A stretch of DNA of 64,000 nucleotides from Ferrovibrio sp. (GTDB taxonomy: Bacteria; Pseudomonadota; Alphaproteobacteria; Ferrovibrionales; Ferrovibrionaceae). Positions 10,255 to 19,755 of this stretch are shown in pieces. How positions within the stretch are numbered: the stretch's first letter is position 1; every line of letters begins with the position of its first letter. The notes beneath the pieces were generated by a model. The model saw nothing but the letters and a program-made list of their open reading frames with translations, was not told the origin of the DNA and ran no database searches. Where the stretch lies: positions 56,914 to 120,913 of the forward strand of contig NZ_JAOZVR010000117.1 in assembly GCF_025869515.1 (NCBI RefSeq), written 5' to 3'. A program made the translations under genes and the position numbers.

Positions 10255-12756
10255 CTACTCCGCCGCCTCGATGTTGCGGGCGAGCACTTCGCGCTTGCCT
10301 ACATGGTTGGCACCACCGACCACGCCTTCCTTTTCCATGCGCTCCATGATGCGGGCGGCGCGATTGTAGCCAATCTGCAGATGACGCTGGATGAAGGACG
10401 TGCTGGCCTTGCGCTCGCGGCAGACCAGCGCCACGGCCTGGTCGTACAGCGTGTCTTCCTCGCTGCCGCCCTCGCCGCCCCCGCCCGGCGCACCGTATTT
10501 GCCGCCATCGGCATCGGCGGTCACCGCCTCGACATATATCGGCTCGGCCTGGTCCTTCAGCGTCTTGACCACGCGTTCGACCTCTTCGTCCGAAACGAAC
10601 GGGCCGTGCACGCGGCTGATGCGGCCGGCGCCCGGCATGAACAGCATGTCACCCATGCCCAGCAGCTGCTCGGCGCCCTGCTCGCCCAGGATGGTGCGGC
10701 TGTCGATCTTCGATGTTACCTGGAAAGAGATACGGGTCGGGAAATTGGCCTTGATCGTGCCGGTGATGACATCGACCGACGGGCGCTGGGTAGCCATGAT
10801 CAGATGGATGCCGGCAGCACGCGCCATCTGCGCCAGGCGCTGGATGGCGGCCTCGATATCCTTGCCGGCGACCAGCATGAGGTCGGCCAGCTCATCGACG
10901 ATGACGACGATGAAGGGCAGCGGATTGAGATCGATCGGACGCTCTTCGTAGATCGGCTTGCCGGCCTCGTCAAAGCCGGTCTGCACAGTCCGGCCAAGCT
11001 TTTCTTCCTTGGCGCGCGCCTGGGCCAGACGCTCGTTGTAGCTGGCGATATTGCGCACGCCGAGTTCCGACATCTTGCGATAGCGGTCCTCCATCTCGCG
11101 CACGGTCCATTTCAGCGCCACCACCGCCTTGCCCGGCTCGGTGACCACCGGGGCCAGCAGATGCGGGATGCCGTCATAGACGGAGAGTTCAAGCATCTTC
11201 GGATCGACCATGATGAAACGGCACTGATCCGGCGTCAGCTTATAGAGCAGCGACAGGATCATGGTGTTGATCGCCACCGACTTGCCCGAGCCGGTGGTGC
11301 CGGCAACGAGCAGATGCGGCATCTTGGTCAGGTCGGCGATGATGGCCGAGCCGCCGATATCCTTGCCCAGCGCCAGGCCCAGCTTGGTGGACGGGCTCTC
11401 GAATTCGGCCGAGCCCAGCAGCTCGCGCAGATAGACCGTCTCGCGCCTGGCATTGGGCAGTTCGATGCCGATGGCATTGCGACCGGGAATGACGGCGACG
11501 CGGGCGGACAGCGCACTCATCGAGCGGGCGATATCGTCGCTGAGGCCGATCACGCGGCTGGACTTGGTACCGGGTGCTGGTTCGAGTTCGTAGAGCGTGA
11601 CGACCGGGCCGGGGCGCACCTTGGTGATCTCGCCCTGCACGCCGAATTCGTTCAACACTGACTCGAGCATGCGGGCATTCTGCTCCAGCGCATCCTCGTT
11701 GATCTTTTCGCGCGCGGTATCGGCCGGCGGCGGCTTCAGCAGCGAGAGTTCCGGCAGTTCGAAATCGCCGGCATCGCCCAGATTGAGCGTGGTCTGCGCT
11801 TCGCGGGCAGCGCGTACCCCTGTCCTGGGCTTTTCGATACGGCGGGTGACACGGCCCTCGTCGGCCCGCTTGGCCGTGGGCAGGCGCGGCAGATCATTCT
11901 CGTCGTCTTCCGCCTCATCAAGATCATCGGGATCGACATAGTCATCCTCGACGGCCGCTTTCCTAGCCTTACCGAAACTCGGCTCGGCCTTGCGGATCAC
12001 CGGCTTGTCGTCCTCGTCGTCACGGCTGAAGGCGGCCTTCAGCCGGCCGAAAAAGCCCTGGGTTTCCTGGCCGGCGCGCATGGCCGCTTTACCGGAATGA
12101 TAGATACCCTGCGCCGCCAGACCAGCGGTAGCCGCCGCACCAAAGCCCAGGCCGGCCCCCATGCTGCGCCATTCTCCCATGCTGAGGCCGGAAGCGAAGT
12201 AGAAGCACAGCACCGCGAAGCCGAAACAGAGTACCGCCGGCAGCACCGCGGAAATCGGCAGGCCGAACATGACGCCGAATGGCACCAGCTGGTGATAGAG
12301 AATGAAATCGCCGACCACGCCGCCCAGGCCCGCGCGCAGCGCCCAGACCGTGGGCACCGGCAGCGCGGCGGCAAAGGCCGCAAACAGGATCAGGGTGAGC
12401 GGCACCAGCGCCACATTCAACCACCAGCGCGGCAGGCCGCGATGCGACACGATGCGGAAGCCCCAACTGGCCAGCAGCAGCACGAAGAGCCAGGCCGAGA
12501 GGCCGAGCGTCTGCAGCAGCACGTCGGAGATATAGGCGCCCGGCAGGCCGAGCCAGTTCCTGGGCGCCAGCGGCGTGGCGTGATTGAAATTCGGATCGGC
12601 CGGATCGAAGCTCGCCAGCGCCAGCGCCAGCAGGAAGCCCAGACCGAGGATCAGGATGCCGCCGCCCTCGCGGGCCCGCATGCTCAGAAAATCGTCGAAT
12701 CCCTCGGGGAAGAAAGACCGCTTCTTCTTGGACCTGGCAGCCATGCCGTTCCTCAC
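10255..12756 (-). CDS. ftsK: DNA translocase FtsK
   Basis: Septal DNA pump of 833 residues that segregates chromosome termini and activates XerCD. The N-terminus has about four membrane helices (residues 32-190), then an acidic linker (245-300) and the RecA-like motor with Walker A GTTGSGKS at 486-493 and the [17 protein letters not shown] segment. The C-terminal gamma domain has the winged helix [31 protein letters not shown], which reads KOPS sites. ATG at residue 5 (MAARSKKK) is an alternative start. It ends toward the tetR terminator. Confidence 0.97.
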   Translation of the reverse strand: MRNGMAARSKKKRSFFPEGFDDFLSMRAREGGGILILGLGFLLALALASFDPADPNFNHATPLAPRNWLGLPGAYISDVLLQTLGLSAWLFVLLLASWGFRIVSHRGLPRWWLNVALVPLTLILFAAFAAALPVPTVWALRAGLGGVVGDFILYHQLVPFGVMFGLPISAVLPAVLCFGFAVLCFYFASGLSMGEWRSMGAGLGFGAAATAGLAAQGIYHSGKAAMRAGQETQGFFGRLKAAFSRDDEDDKPVIRKAEPSFGKARKAAVEDDYVDPDDLDEAEDDENDLPRLPTAKRADEGRVTRRIEKPRTGVRAAREAQTTLNLGDAGDFELPELSLLKPPPADTAREKINEDALEQNARMLESVLNEFGVQGEITKVRPGPVVTLYELEPAPGTKSSRVIGLSDDIARSMSALSARVAVIPGRNAIGIELPNARRETVYLRELLGSAEFESPSTKLGLALGKDIGGSAIIADLTKMPHLLVAGTTGSGKSVAINTMILSLLYKLTPDQCRFIMVDPKMLELSVYDGIPHLLAPVVTEPGKAVVALKWTVREMEDRYRKMSELGVRNIASYNERLAQARAKEEKLGRTVQTGFDEAGKPIYEERPIDLNPLPFIVVIVDELADLMLVAGKDIEAAIQRLAQMARAAGIHLIMATQRPSVDVITGTIKANFPTRISFQVTSKIDSRTILGEQGAEQLLGMGDMLFMPGAGRISRVHGPFVSDEEVERVVKTLKDQAEPIYVEAVTADADGGKYGAPGGGGEGGSEEDTLYDQAVALVCRERKASTSFIQRHLQIGYNRAARIMERMEKEGVVGGANHVGKREVLARNIEAAE

Positions 12757-12821
12757 AGATTAACCATACCGGCGCGCAGACACGGCCGCCGACCCGGGCC
12801 GATTCGCCCTAGCCTGATCAG

Positions 12822-14042
12822 TTAACCCCCCAGAACGTTACCAATGCGTTGAAGCGCAACCTTTGTGGTCTCGATATCCGACACCAGGGCGAGCCGCAGA
12901 TAGGTTTTTCCGGCCCGTTCTCCGCCGTTTTCCGGCCGGGTCAGGTAATTGCCCGGCAGGCTGCGGATGGCCGCCTCGCGCCACAGCCGCAGCGCCATGG
13001 CCTCGGGGTCGCCAACATCGAGCCAGAGGTAGAACCCGCCGGCCGGCCGGAAAAAGCCGAAGCGGTTGCCCAGGACATTCTGCGCCATGTCGAATTTCTG
13101 ACGGTACATCGCCCGGTTCTGCTCGACATGGGCCTCGTCGCGCCACAGTGCGGCCGAGGCCGCCGCCACCGGCATCATCATGCCGGTGCAGCCGTAATTG
13201 CGCAGCTTGATGAAGGCCTTGGTGATCTCCAGGTCGCCGGTGCAGAAACCGGAACGCAGGCCCGGCGCGCTGGAGCGCTTGGACAGCGAATGGAACACCA
13301 CGATATTCTTCAGCGCATCCTGGCCGACCTTGCTGCCAGCCAGATGCAGTGCCGCGTCCAGGCCGCCCGGCGGCGGCACCTGATCGTAAATCTCGGCATA
13401 GCATTCATCGAAGGCGACGACGAAATCATACTGTCGCGCCAGTTCGATCAGATGCGCAAGATAGTCCACGCTGGCCACCGCACCCTGCGGATTGGCCGGC
13501 GAGCAGATATAGACCAGCGCCGTGCGTTCCAGCGTCTCCCTGTCCAGCGATTTGAAATCGGGCAGGAAGCCGTTCTCTGCAGTTGCCGGCATGAAATACG
13601 GATCGGCGCCGGCCGCCACAGCGGCGCCGACATAGGTCTGGTAGAACGGATTGGGCATCAGCACCAGCGGGCGCTCGCCCTTCGGACCTTTTTTCTGCGG
13701 CACGATCACATTGGCGATCATGTACAGACCTTCGCGCGTGCCGGTCAGCGCGACGATCTGCGTTTCCGGCTCAATCAGGGCTTCCGGCAGCTTGTAGCGG
13801 CGCGTGATCCAGGCGGCGCAGGCGGCGCGAAATTCCGGCGTACCGTTGATGGTGGGATAGCGATTGAGAATGCTGAGGTCCGCCGTCATCTGCTCGATCA
13901 CCATTGGCGGCAGCGGATGCGACGGCTCGCCGATCGAAAGATTGATCGGCGCCATGCCGGCCGGCAGTGGCTCGGAATCGAGCAGGGTGCGCAGGCGGGC
14001 GAAGGGGTAGTCGCTGAGTTCGTCGATACGGGGATTGAGCAT
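12822..14042 (-). CDS. PLP-dependent aminotransferase, class I/II (DapC-like)
   Basis: Fold-type I aminotransferase of 406 residues. The PLP lysine is Lys255 in HSLSKRSSAPG, the aspartate that binds the pyridine nitrogen is in AFDECYAEIY, and the NPFYQTYVGAA and CSPANPQGA motifs are seen. The N-terminal pattern PINLSIGEPSHPLP resembles succinyldiaminopimelate aminotransferase (DapC) annotations, so lysine/peptidoglycan precursor synthesis is a plausible role, but the substrate cannot be proven. It lies 65 bp upstream of ftsK on the same strand. Confidence 0.88.
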   Translation of the reverse strand: MLNPRIDELSDYPFARLRTLLDSEPLPAGMAPINLSIGEPSHPLPPMVIEQMTADLSILNRYPTINGTPEFRAACAAWITRRYKLPEALIEPETQIVALTGTREGLYMIANVIVPQKKGPKGERPLVLMPNPFYQTYVGAAVAAGADPYFMPATAENGFLPDFKSLDRETLERTALVYICSPANPQGAVASVDYLAHLIELARQYDFVVAFDECYAEIYDQVPPPGGLDAALHLAGSKVGQDALKNIVVFHSLSKRSSAPGLRSGFCTGDLEITKAFIKLRNYGCTGMMMPVAAASAALWRDEAHVEQNRAMYRQKFDMAQNVLGNRFGFFRPAGGFYLWLDVGDPEAMALRLWREAAIRSLPGNYLTRPENGGERAGKTYLRLALVSDIETTKVALQRIGNVLGG

Positions 14043-14204
14043 TGCGGGTCACAGTAAGGGCCCGACACGCAGGGACCGGCGAATCAGGCAGACAGAACAG
14101 GATGCCGCAATCTACGGGGCGGCGACTCTGGCGGCAAGCATAGCGACCGGCTTGCTGCTGTCGGGGCAGGGCAGCATACTGGCCACCTGAAATCGGGGGA
14201 ATCC

Positions 14205-15008
14205 ATGCGTTTCGGCTGCCTGGCCACGCTTCTGGCCGCCTTTTTGACTTTCGCCGCCCTGCCGGGGCAGGCCCAGGAGCGCATCGGCGTGCTGGTGCTG
14301 CACGGCAAAAGCCCCGGCAGCCAGAACGACCCCTATTCGGGGCAGTTCAGATCCGCCCTAGCGAATGACGGTATGATCACCCTGATGCCGGACATGCCGT
14401 GGTCGGCGCGCCGCTATATCGACGGCGACTGGGATCAGGCCATGGCGGAAATCGACCGCCATGTGAAAAGCCTGCGCGACAAGGGGGCGACCAGGATCGT
14501 GATTGCCGGGCACAGCATGGGCTGCCCGGCAGCGATGGGCTATGCAGTCAAATACGGCACGGTGGATGCCCTGGTGCTGCTGGCACCCGGCCATGTCCCC
14601 GACAGTTACTATAATTTCCCGCCGCTGCGGGCCGTGCATGACAGCATCGACGAAGCCCGCCGCCTGGTGGCGGCCGGCCAGGGCGACACGCGCAGGGATT
14701 TCGAAGACAGCAACCAGGGCACATCGATCAAGGTGCGCACAACGGCGAGGAATTACCTGAGCTATTTCGACCCCAATTCGGACGCCGAGATGTCTCGCAC
14801 CGCAGCGCGCATTCCGGCGCAGATCCCCGTGCTGTGGGTGATCGGCGACAAGGACCCCATGTTCCGCCGCGGTCGCGATTACGCCTTCAGCAAGCTGCCG
14901 GCCAATCCCAAAAGCCGGTACCTGGAAGTCGCAGCCACCCATCTGACCACGCCCGTTGTCGGCACCGCCGAAGCCCTGGCCTGGATCAAGGCCGCCATAC
15001 AGCCGTAA
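14205..15008 (+). CDS. Secreted alpha/beta hydrolase
   Basis: A 267-residue protein with a cleavable signal peptide (MRFGCLATLL...GQAQ, cut near residue 24), so probably periplasmic. The VLVLHGKSPGS oxyanion segment, nucleophile elbow AGHSMGC (Ser104), acid in IGDKDPMF and histidine in AATHLTTP form a plausible triad. The substrate is unknown. A GGGGGAA Shine-Dalgarno sequence supports the ATG. It converges on the phytase-like esterase gene with a shared terminator between them. Confidence 0.82.
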   Translation: MRFGCLATLLAAFLTFAALPGQAQERIGVLVLHGKSPGSQNDPYSGQFRSALANDGMITLMPDMPWSARRYIDGDWDQAMAEIDRHVKSLRDKGATRIVIAGHSMGCPAAMGYAVKYGTVDALVLLAPGHVPDSYYNFPPLRAVHDSIDEARRLVAAGQGDTRRDFEDSNQGTSIKVRTTARNYLSYFDPNSDAEMSRTAARIPAQIPVLWVIGDKDPMFRRGRDYAFSKLPANPKSRYLEVAATHLTTPVVGTAEALAWIKAAIQP

Positions 15009-15010
15009 AG

Positions 15011-15058
15011 ACACCCGGCCGGCCGGTATCGAGAAAATTGGACCGGCCGGGTGCTTTT
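15011..15058. terminator. Terminator hairpin between convergent hydrolase genes
   Basis: CACCCGGCCGG (15012-15022) pairs with CCGGCCGGGTG (15043-15053), followed by CTTTT on the plus strand. It sits between two convergent stop codons. Confidence 0.75.
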
Positions 15059-15069
15059 GGAAATCCTGC

Positions 15070-16461
15070 TTACTTCGCAGCCAGGAAATCCTTCACTTCC
15101 AGAAGGACGAACTCGTTGTCGTCGCTTTTACCGAGCTTGCGGCCCGAGGAGAAAGGCAGGTTGTTGTCGTTGCCGACGATGATATGCGTGGCATCGACAA
15201 CATCGACATTCTCGATGGTGAAGAAGGGGAAGGTCAGGCGTTGGCCGCCCTCACCCGCTTCGCCGCCCTGCTTGGCCTTCCTGTTCGGGTCGGCCATATC
15301 CATCAGGTCGATATAGCCGACCTTCTTCACATAGCCATCGGCATCGGCCTGGCTGAGGTCGATCTTGTAGACGCGCTTGAATTTCGCGGGCTTGTTGAAG
15401 CAGTCGGGCTTGACTTCGCCCTTGCAGGCCTGCGCCTGGCTGCCCTCGGTATCGTCGCGCTCGATGATCATGCCGCTGTTGGCGTCGATCATGTTGAAGT
15501 CGCCGATGCTGTTGCCGTTGACTTCGAGGCGGTATTTCCAGCTGCGGCCGGTCCAGTCGGTCTTGGCCAGATCGAATTCGAGGATGCGCAGGTATTCCTT
15601 GCCATCGGCGCCCTTCTCGGTGCCGTTGGCCGCCGCATCCCACAAAGCGCCTTCCAGCAGCGGATAGAGGAACTTGCCGTCCTTGCTGGCGGCCATGCCT
15701 TCATAGCCCTTGCTGCGGCGCGATTCGAAAGCGACCGCACCCGGCGCGCCCGGTGTACGCACGGCATAATGATCGGGCGAGCGCACCGGCTTGCCGTTCA
15801 CCTTGGTCTCGACGATCTGCTTCACCTTGCCCTGACGGTCGGTGGCGATCAGGTAGGGGCCGAATTCCTCGCCGAACCAGATTGTATCGCCGACCGGCTG
15901 CATCGATTCCAGGTCGAAATCGGCGCCGGTGAGATAACGCTTGTCGGTGCCTTCGTTGACGATCAGGAACGGCACTTTCTTGTCCGGGTCATGCAGGAAC
16001 AGGGTTTCCTGCCGCTGAATCTGCCCGCCCACGAAGTCGATCTTCAGGCGATGGAACATCAGCATGGCATCGGGCGAATTGGCCTTGCTGCCAAAGCCGT
16101 TGTCCGTGACCACCATAAATTCGCCGTTGCCCAGCGACCTGATGCCGGAGAACCCCTGCACCGGCTGGCCCTCGAAGGGCAGACTGATGCCGATCTTGCG
16201 CGGCGCTGCCTTGTCGGACAGCGCCGAAACGCCTTCGACGCTGCGCAGCTTGTCGTTGCGGGCCGGGCCGGTGAATTTGCCTGAGGTCTTCAGCATGGCC
16301 GGCGCATCGGCCGGTGCCGGCACGAAGCTTTCCGCCGGCAGGAATGCATGGCCGGTAACAGTGGCGCGGAACGGTCTCGCGTCCTGCGCCCAGGCCGGGG
16401 CCATCGTGGCGGTGCCGGTAAAAAACGCGGCTGAAATCAAGGCAAGTGCGATCGGTTTCAT
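15070..16461 (-). CDS. Esterase-like activity of phytase family protein
   Basis: A secreted protein of 463 residues with signal peptide MKPIALALISAAFF...AWAQ. The body shows the esterase-like phytase (beta-propeller) pattern: ISLPFEGQPVQGFSGIRSLGNGEFMVVTDNGFG, then KRYLTGADFDLESMQPVGDTIWFGEEFGPYL, then EGMAASKDGKFLYPLLEGAL. Family members are thought to act on phosphorylated substrates in the periplasm, but few are characterised. ATG 16461 is preferred over the longer frame because AGGGGGAAT precedes it and a signal peptide begins there. Confidence 0.88.
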   Translation of the reverse strand: MKPIALALISAAFFTGTATMAPAWAQDARPFRATVTGHAFLPAESFVPAPADAPAMLKTSGKFTGPARNDKLRSVEGVSALSDKAAPRKIGISLPFEGQPVQGFSGIRSLGNGEFMVVTDNGFGSKANSPDAMLMFHRLKIDFVGGQIQRQETLFLHDPDKKVPFLIVNEGTDKRYLTGADFDLESMQPVGDTIWFGEEFGPYLIATDRQGKVKQIVETKVNGKPVRSPDHYAVRTPGAPGAVAFESRRSKGYEGMAASKDGKFLYPLLEGALWDAAANGTEKGADGKEYLRILEFDLAKTDWTGRSWKYRLEVNGNSIGDFNMIDANSGMIIERDDTEGSQAQACKGEVKPDCFNKPAKFKRVYKIDLSQADADGYVKKVGYIDLMDMADPNRKAKQGGEAGEGGQRLTFPFFTIENVDVVDATHIIVGNDNNLPFSSGRKLGKSDDNEFVLLEVKDFLAAK

Positions 16462-16583
16462 GTCCGATTCCCCCTGTTTGGTGGTTGGGAGAAGAGTCGG
16501 TAGCGGCGATCCGTGACACCGCGATGCCGACGCAGTGACAGGTCGATGACGACAGCAGCCCGGTCCTGCGCTAAACTGCCGGC

Positions 16584-16787
16584 ATGGATGAACCGCAACC
16601 GCCCGCTTCTGCCGTCTGCAGTCTGGACGAGGCGCCGGACGCCTGGCGCGGCTATCTGTCGCCGGCGGAAATCGCCACCGAACTGGACCGGCTGCTGCCG
16701 CGCATCCGCGACGATGCGCTGCATGCCAGGCTGAAGGCGATCCGCGACAGCCTGCCACCTGATGACGCCAAGGACAAAGCCGGCTGA
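16584..16787 (+). CDS. Small hypothetical protein coupled to the quinone reductase gene
   Basis: A 67-residue charged protein, not recognised. The sequence LSPAEIATELDRLLPRIRDDALHARLKAIRDSL suggests one long helix or a helical hairpin. No signal peptide or cysteine pair. Its TGA overlaps the ATG of the next gene (TGATG, 16785-16789), so the two are translationally coupled and probably work together, for example as an accessory to the flavoprotein. The call as a real gene rests on that overlap and codon usage like its neighbours. Confidence 0.6.
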   Translation: MDEPQPPASAVCSLDEAPDAWRGYLSPAEIATELDRLLPRIRDDALHARLKAIRDSLPPDDAKDKAG

Positions 16788-17368
16788 TGCGGGTTCTGGT
16801 TCTCTATGCCCATCCGGTGGAAACCAGTTTCCATGCCGCGCTGCATCACCGTGTGATTGAGGCGCTGCGCGCCGCCGGCCATGATGTCGACGATTGCGAC
16901 CTCTATGCCGAAGGCTTCAATCCGGTGCTGAGCCGCGAGGAGCGGCTGAATTACCACAACACCGCGGTGAACCAAGCGCCGGTACAACCCTATGTCGATC
17001 GCCTGCTGGCAGCCGAGGCACTGGTCCTGTGCTTTCCGGTCTGGTGCTTCGGGTTGCCGGCGATCCTGAAAGGCTGGTTCGACCGCGTGCTGATGCCCGG
17101 CGTCGCTTTCGACATCAGCGACCCGGCCGATGTGAAGCCGGCCCTGACGCATCTGAAAAAGATTGCTGCCGTGACCACATACGGACGACCGCGCTGGATG
17201 GCGTTTTTCATGGGCGATCCGCCGCGCAAAGTGATCACGCGCTATCTGCGGGCATTGGCCGGCGGGCGACGGGTCGACTATCTCGCCTGTTACCACATGA
17301 ACGTGGCGACGCCGGATATGCGGCGGCGGCATCTGGACCGCATCGGAGCGGCGATGCGGCGGTTTTAG
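16787..17368 (+). CDS. Flavodoxin-fold NAD(P)H:quinone oxidoreductase family protein
   Basis: A 193-residue FMN/FAD-binding reductase of the NQO1/MdaB/KefF superfamily. MRVLVLYAHPVETSF is the phosphate-binding loop start (HP-x-x-S type), and LVLCFPVWCFGLPAILKGWFDRVLMPGVAFD is the signature flavin-contact region near residues 82-112. These enzymes reduce quinones by two electrons and protect against oxidative stress. It starts within the stop of the 67-residue gene and ends before tRNA-Phe. Confidence 0.9.
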   Translation: MRVLVLYAHPVETSFHAALHHRVIEALRAAGHDVDDCDLYAEGFNPVLSREERLNYHNTAVNQAPVQPYVDRLLAAEALVLCFPVWCFGLPAILKGWFDRVLMPGVAFDISDPADVKPALTHLKKIAAVTTYGRPRWMAFFMGDPPRKVITRYLRALAGGRRVDYLACYHMNVATPDMRRRHLDRIGAAMRRF

Positions 17369-17396
17369 GCCAGGGCAAATGCGGGTGGGGAGAAAA

Positions 17397-17472
<76 letters not shown>

Positions 17473-17600
17473 ACGGGTATCTTCCGGATACCGGCGTTAC
17501 GGGCTTTATTCCGCAACGGCGCGCGGTTATAGACAAAATCGTCCGCCCTGTCCATATCAGGGCAGAACAAATTTATCGCGCCGTGGAAATACCTTAGCTC

Positions 17601-18386
17601 ATGCCGCCTGCTCCCGGAACCAGTGCCGCAATTGCTGTGGCCGGCCTCGCCAAGACCTATGGCGCGGCCGACAAGCCGGTGCATGCCGTGGCCGGCATCG
17701 ACTTCACGGTGACGCCGGGCAGCGTAACGGCCCTGCTGGGCGGTAACGGCGCCGGCAAGACCACCACGATCGCCATGCTGCTCGGCCTGCTGAAACCCAC
17801 CTCCGGCAGCATCAGCATTCTCGGCACCGACATGCTGCGCGACCGGCACCACATCCTGCCACGGCTGAATTTCTCCTCGCCCTATGTCGATCTGCCGCAC
17901 CGCCTGACCGTGCGACAGAACCTGAAGGTCTTTGCCGGACTGTATGCCGTGCCGCAGGCCAGCGCACGCATCGAACAGCTGGCCGAGGAACTGAATTTCG
18001 CCGCCCTGCTCGACCGGCCGGCCGGCGCGCTGTCAGCCGGGCAGAAGACCCGCGTGGCGCTTGCCAAGGCGCTGATCAACCAGCCCGACCTGCTGCTGCT
18101 GGACGAACCGACCGCCTCGCTCGATCCCGATACGGCCGACTGGGTGCGCAGCCTGCTGGAAAAGTATCGACGGGAGTTCGGTGTCACCATCTTGCTCGCC
18201 TCGCATAACATGAGCGAAGTGGAGCGACTGTGCGATCAGGTGCTGATGATGAAGGAAGGGCGCATCGTTGACCGTGGCACCGCACCTGAGCTGATCGAAC
18301 GTTATGGCCGGCGCAATCTGGAGGAAGTGTTCCTCGATATCGCCCGCGGCCAGGGCAAGGCAGCGCTGGAGGCCGCCCCCGCATGA
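17601..18386 (+). CDS. ABC transporter ATP-binding protein (ABC-2 exporter)
   Basis: The cytoplasmic ATPase of an ABC-2 type exporter, 261 residues. Walker A GGNGAGKTT near residue 49, ABC signature LSAGQKTR near residue 141, Walker B LLLLDEPTASLDP and the H-loop LLASHNMSEVERL are all present. The signature is SAGQ instead of the usual SGGQ. It pairs with the permease downstream through an unusual mini-ORF junction at 18383-18403. The substrate is unknown; similar pairs are annotated as drug, polysaccharide or Na+ exporters. Confidence 0.92.
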   Translation: MPPAPGTSAAIAVAGLAKTYGAADKPVHAVAGIDFTVTPGSVTALLGGNGAGKTTTIAMLLGLLKPTSGSISILGTDMLRDRHHILPRLNFSSPYVDLPHRLTVRQNLKVFAGLYAVPQASARIEQLAEELNFAALLDRPAGALSAGQKTRVALAKALINQPDLLLLDEPTASLDPDTADWVRSLLEKYRREFGVTILLASHNMSEVERLCDQVLMMKEGRIVDRGTAPELIERYGRRNLEEVFLDIARGQGKAALEAAPA

Positions 18387-18414
18387 GCATAGGCCCGGCA
18401 TGAGCATAGGCACG
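18381..18414 (+). repeat. 17-bp tandem duplication at the ATPase/permease junction
   Basis: Two copies of GCATGAGCATAGGCCCG (18381-18397 and 18398-18414, one mismatch). Each copy contains ATGA. The first ATGA overlaps the ATPase stop; the second overlaps the stop of the resulting six-codon ORF (MSIGPA, 18383-18403) and provides the permease start. Confidence 0.85.
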
Positions 18415-19224
18415 AACAGCGACAGCATCAGCTGCAGTCTGCAGCGCATGGCCGCCATGCTGCTGCGGCACTGGTATCTGCTGTCCGGATCATGGACCCG
18501 ACTCGTCGAGCTGATCTACTGGCCGGCGGTGCAGATGATCATGTGGGGCTTCCTGACCCAGTTCCTCGCCGGCAAGACCTCCTATGTGGCACAGGCCTTC
18601 GGCGTGTTCATCGCCGGCATGATGCTGTGGGATTCGATGTTCCGCGTGCAGCTCGGCGTGGCGATCTCCTTCCTGGAAGAAATGTGGTCGCGCAATCTGG
18701 GCAACCTGTTCGTCAGCCCGCTGCGGCCGGGCGAATTCGCCGCCTCGATCCTGATCATGGGCCTGATCCGGACATTGTTCGGCATGGTCCCGGTCAGCTT
18801 CATGGCCTGGATCTTTTTCGATTTCTCGGTCTACGGCATGGGATTGGCACTGGCCGCGTTCTTCTTCAGCCTGATCATGTTCGGCTGGGCCATCGGCATC
18901 GCCGTCTGCGGCCTGATCATGCGCCATGGCCTGGGCGCCGAAAGTGCTGCCTGGGGCGCCATGTTCCTGATCCTGCCGGTGGCGGCCGTCTATTACCCGG
19001 TCAGCGTGCTGCCCGGCTGGCTGCAGGCTGTCGCCTGGGCCCTGCCGCCGGCCTATGTCTTCGAGGGCATGCGTGCGCTGCTGGTGGATGGCGTGCTGCG
19101 CGGCGATCTGCTGTTTGGCGCCTTCGCCCTGAACGCCCTGTATCTGGCGCTCGGCTTCTGGGCCTTCATGGCCCTGTTCGAGGCGGCGCGCCGCCGCGGC
19201 CTGCTACTGGGCCAGGGTGAGTAA
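18400..19224 (+). CDS. ABC-2 type transporter permease
   Basis: An inner-membrane permease of 274 residues with about six hydrophobic segments, starting MSIGTNSDSIS. The membrane part has the ABC-2 family pattern, including MIMWGFLTQF, GLIMRHGLGAESAAWGAMFLILPVAAVYYPVSVLPGWLQ and YVFEGMRALL. ATG 18400 is taken as the start because it is the one coupled to the upstream gene; an earlier in-frame start would lie inside the ATPase gene. The 3' end overlaps the convergent DUF2306 gene by 21 bp. Confidence 0.9.
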   Translation: MSIGTNSDSISCSLQRMAAMLLRHWYLLSGSWTRLVELIYWPAVQMIMWGFLTQFLAGKTSYVAQAFGVFIAGMMLWDSMFRVQLGVAISFLEEMWSRNLGNLFVSPLRPGEFAASILIMGLIRTLFGMVPVSFMAWIFFDFSVYGMGLALAAFFFSLIMFGWAIGIAVCGLIMRHGLGAESAAWGAMFLILPVAAVYYPVSVLPGWLQAVAWALPPAYVFEGMRALLVDGVLRGDLLFGAFALNALYLALGFWAFMALFEAARRRGLLLGQGE

Positions 19225-19620
19225 GGCCACGCCGTCACCCAGAAGCCGTCCGAGCAGACGCATGGGCAGCAGGGTGAACAGGCCCGGGATCACCAGGGCG
19301 CCGAAGAACAGGCCGGTCATCGCCATCCGATGCCGGGTGATCTTGCCGCGCCGGATCGCCAGCACAGCCAGCGGCACCAGAATCAGCACCAGCACGCTCA
19401 AGGCATGAATCGGGCTGTAGCCGCCGCGGATGCCGGTGATCCAGAACGAGCTGACCGCCGCGGTCAGCATCAGACCGACCCAGATCCAGCCCAGAGCCCG
19501 GTGCGAACCGGTACCCTTGCGACGGACCAGCATCATGATTCCGAGCAGCAGCGCCAAAATCGTCGCCGCCAGATGGATATGAACGGCGGGTCCAGCCGTT
19601 AGGAGGGGCGTGAAATTCAT
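19204..19620 (-). CDS. DUF2306 family membrane protein
   Basis: A small integral membrane protein of 138 residues with four predicted helices: VHIHLAATILALLLGIMML, the second after HRALGWIW, a third near IHALSVLVLILVPLAVLAI, and a fourth after HRMAMTGLFFGALVIPGLF. Conserved histidines on helix edges (H14, H16, HRALG, HALS, HRMAM) fit the DUF2306/YozB-like group, possibly haem-related, but function is unknown. ATG 19620 has a GGGTGGGAG Shine-Dalgarno sequence. Confidence 0.7.
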   Translation of the reverse strand: MNFTPLLTAGPAVHIHLAATILALLLGIMMLVRRKGTGSHRALGWIWVGLMLTAAVSSFWITGIRGGYSPIHALSVLVLILVPLAVLAIRRGKITRHRMAMTGLFFGALVIPGLFTLLPMRLLGRLLGDGVALLTLAQ

Positions 19621-19755
19621 GCTCCCACCCTGCCCCGCCCCCTGCAAACCGGCCAGCGACTTGCTATATAGGTGTGACAACGATCACCGGTTTTCCGGGA
19701 CTTTCACACGGCCTGGCCGATACCATCCAAGGATTTCCCAGAAGGACTCTCTCCT

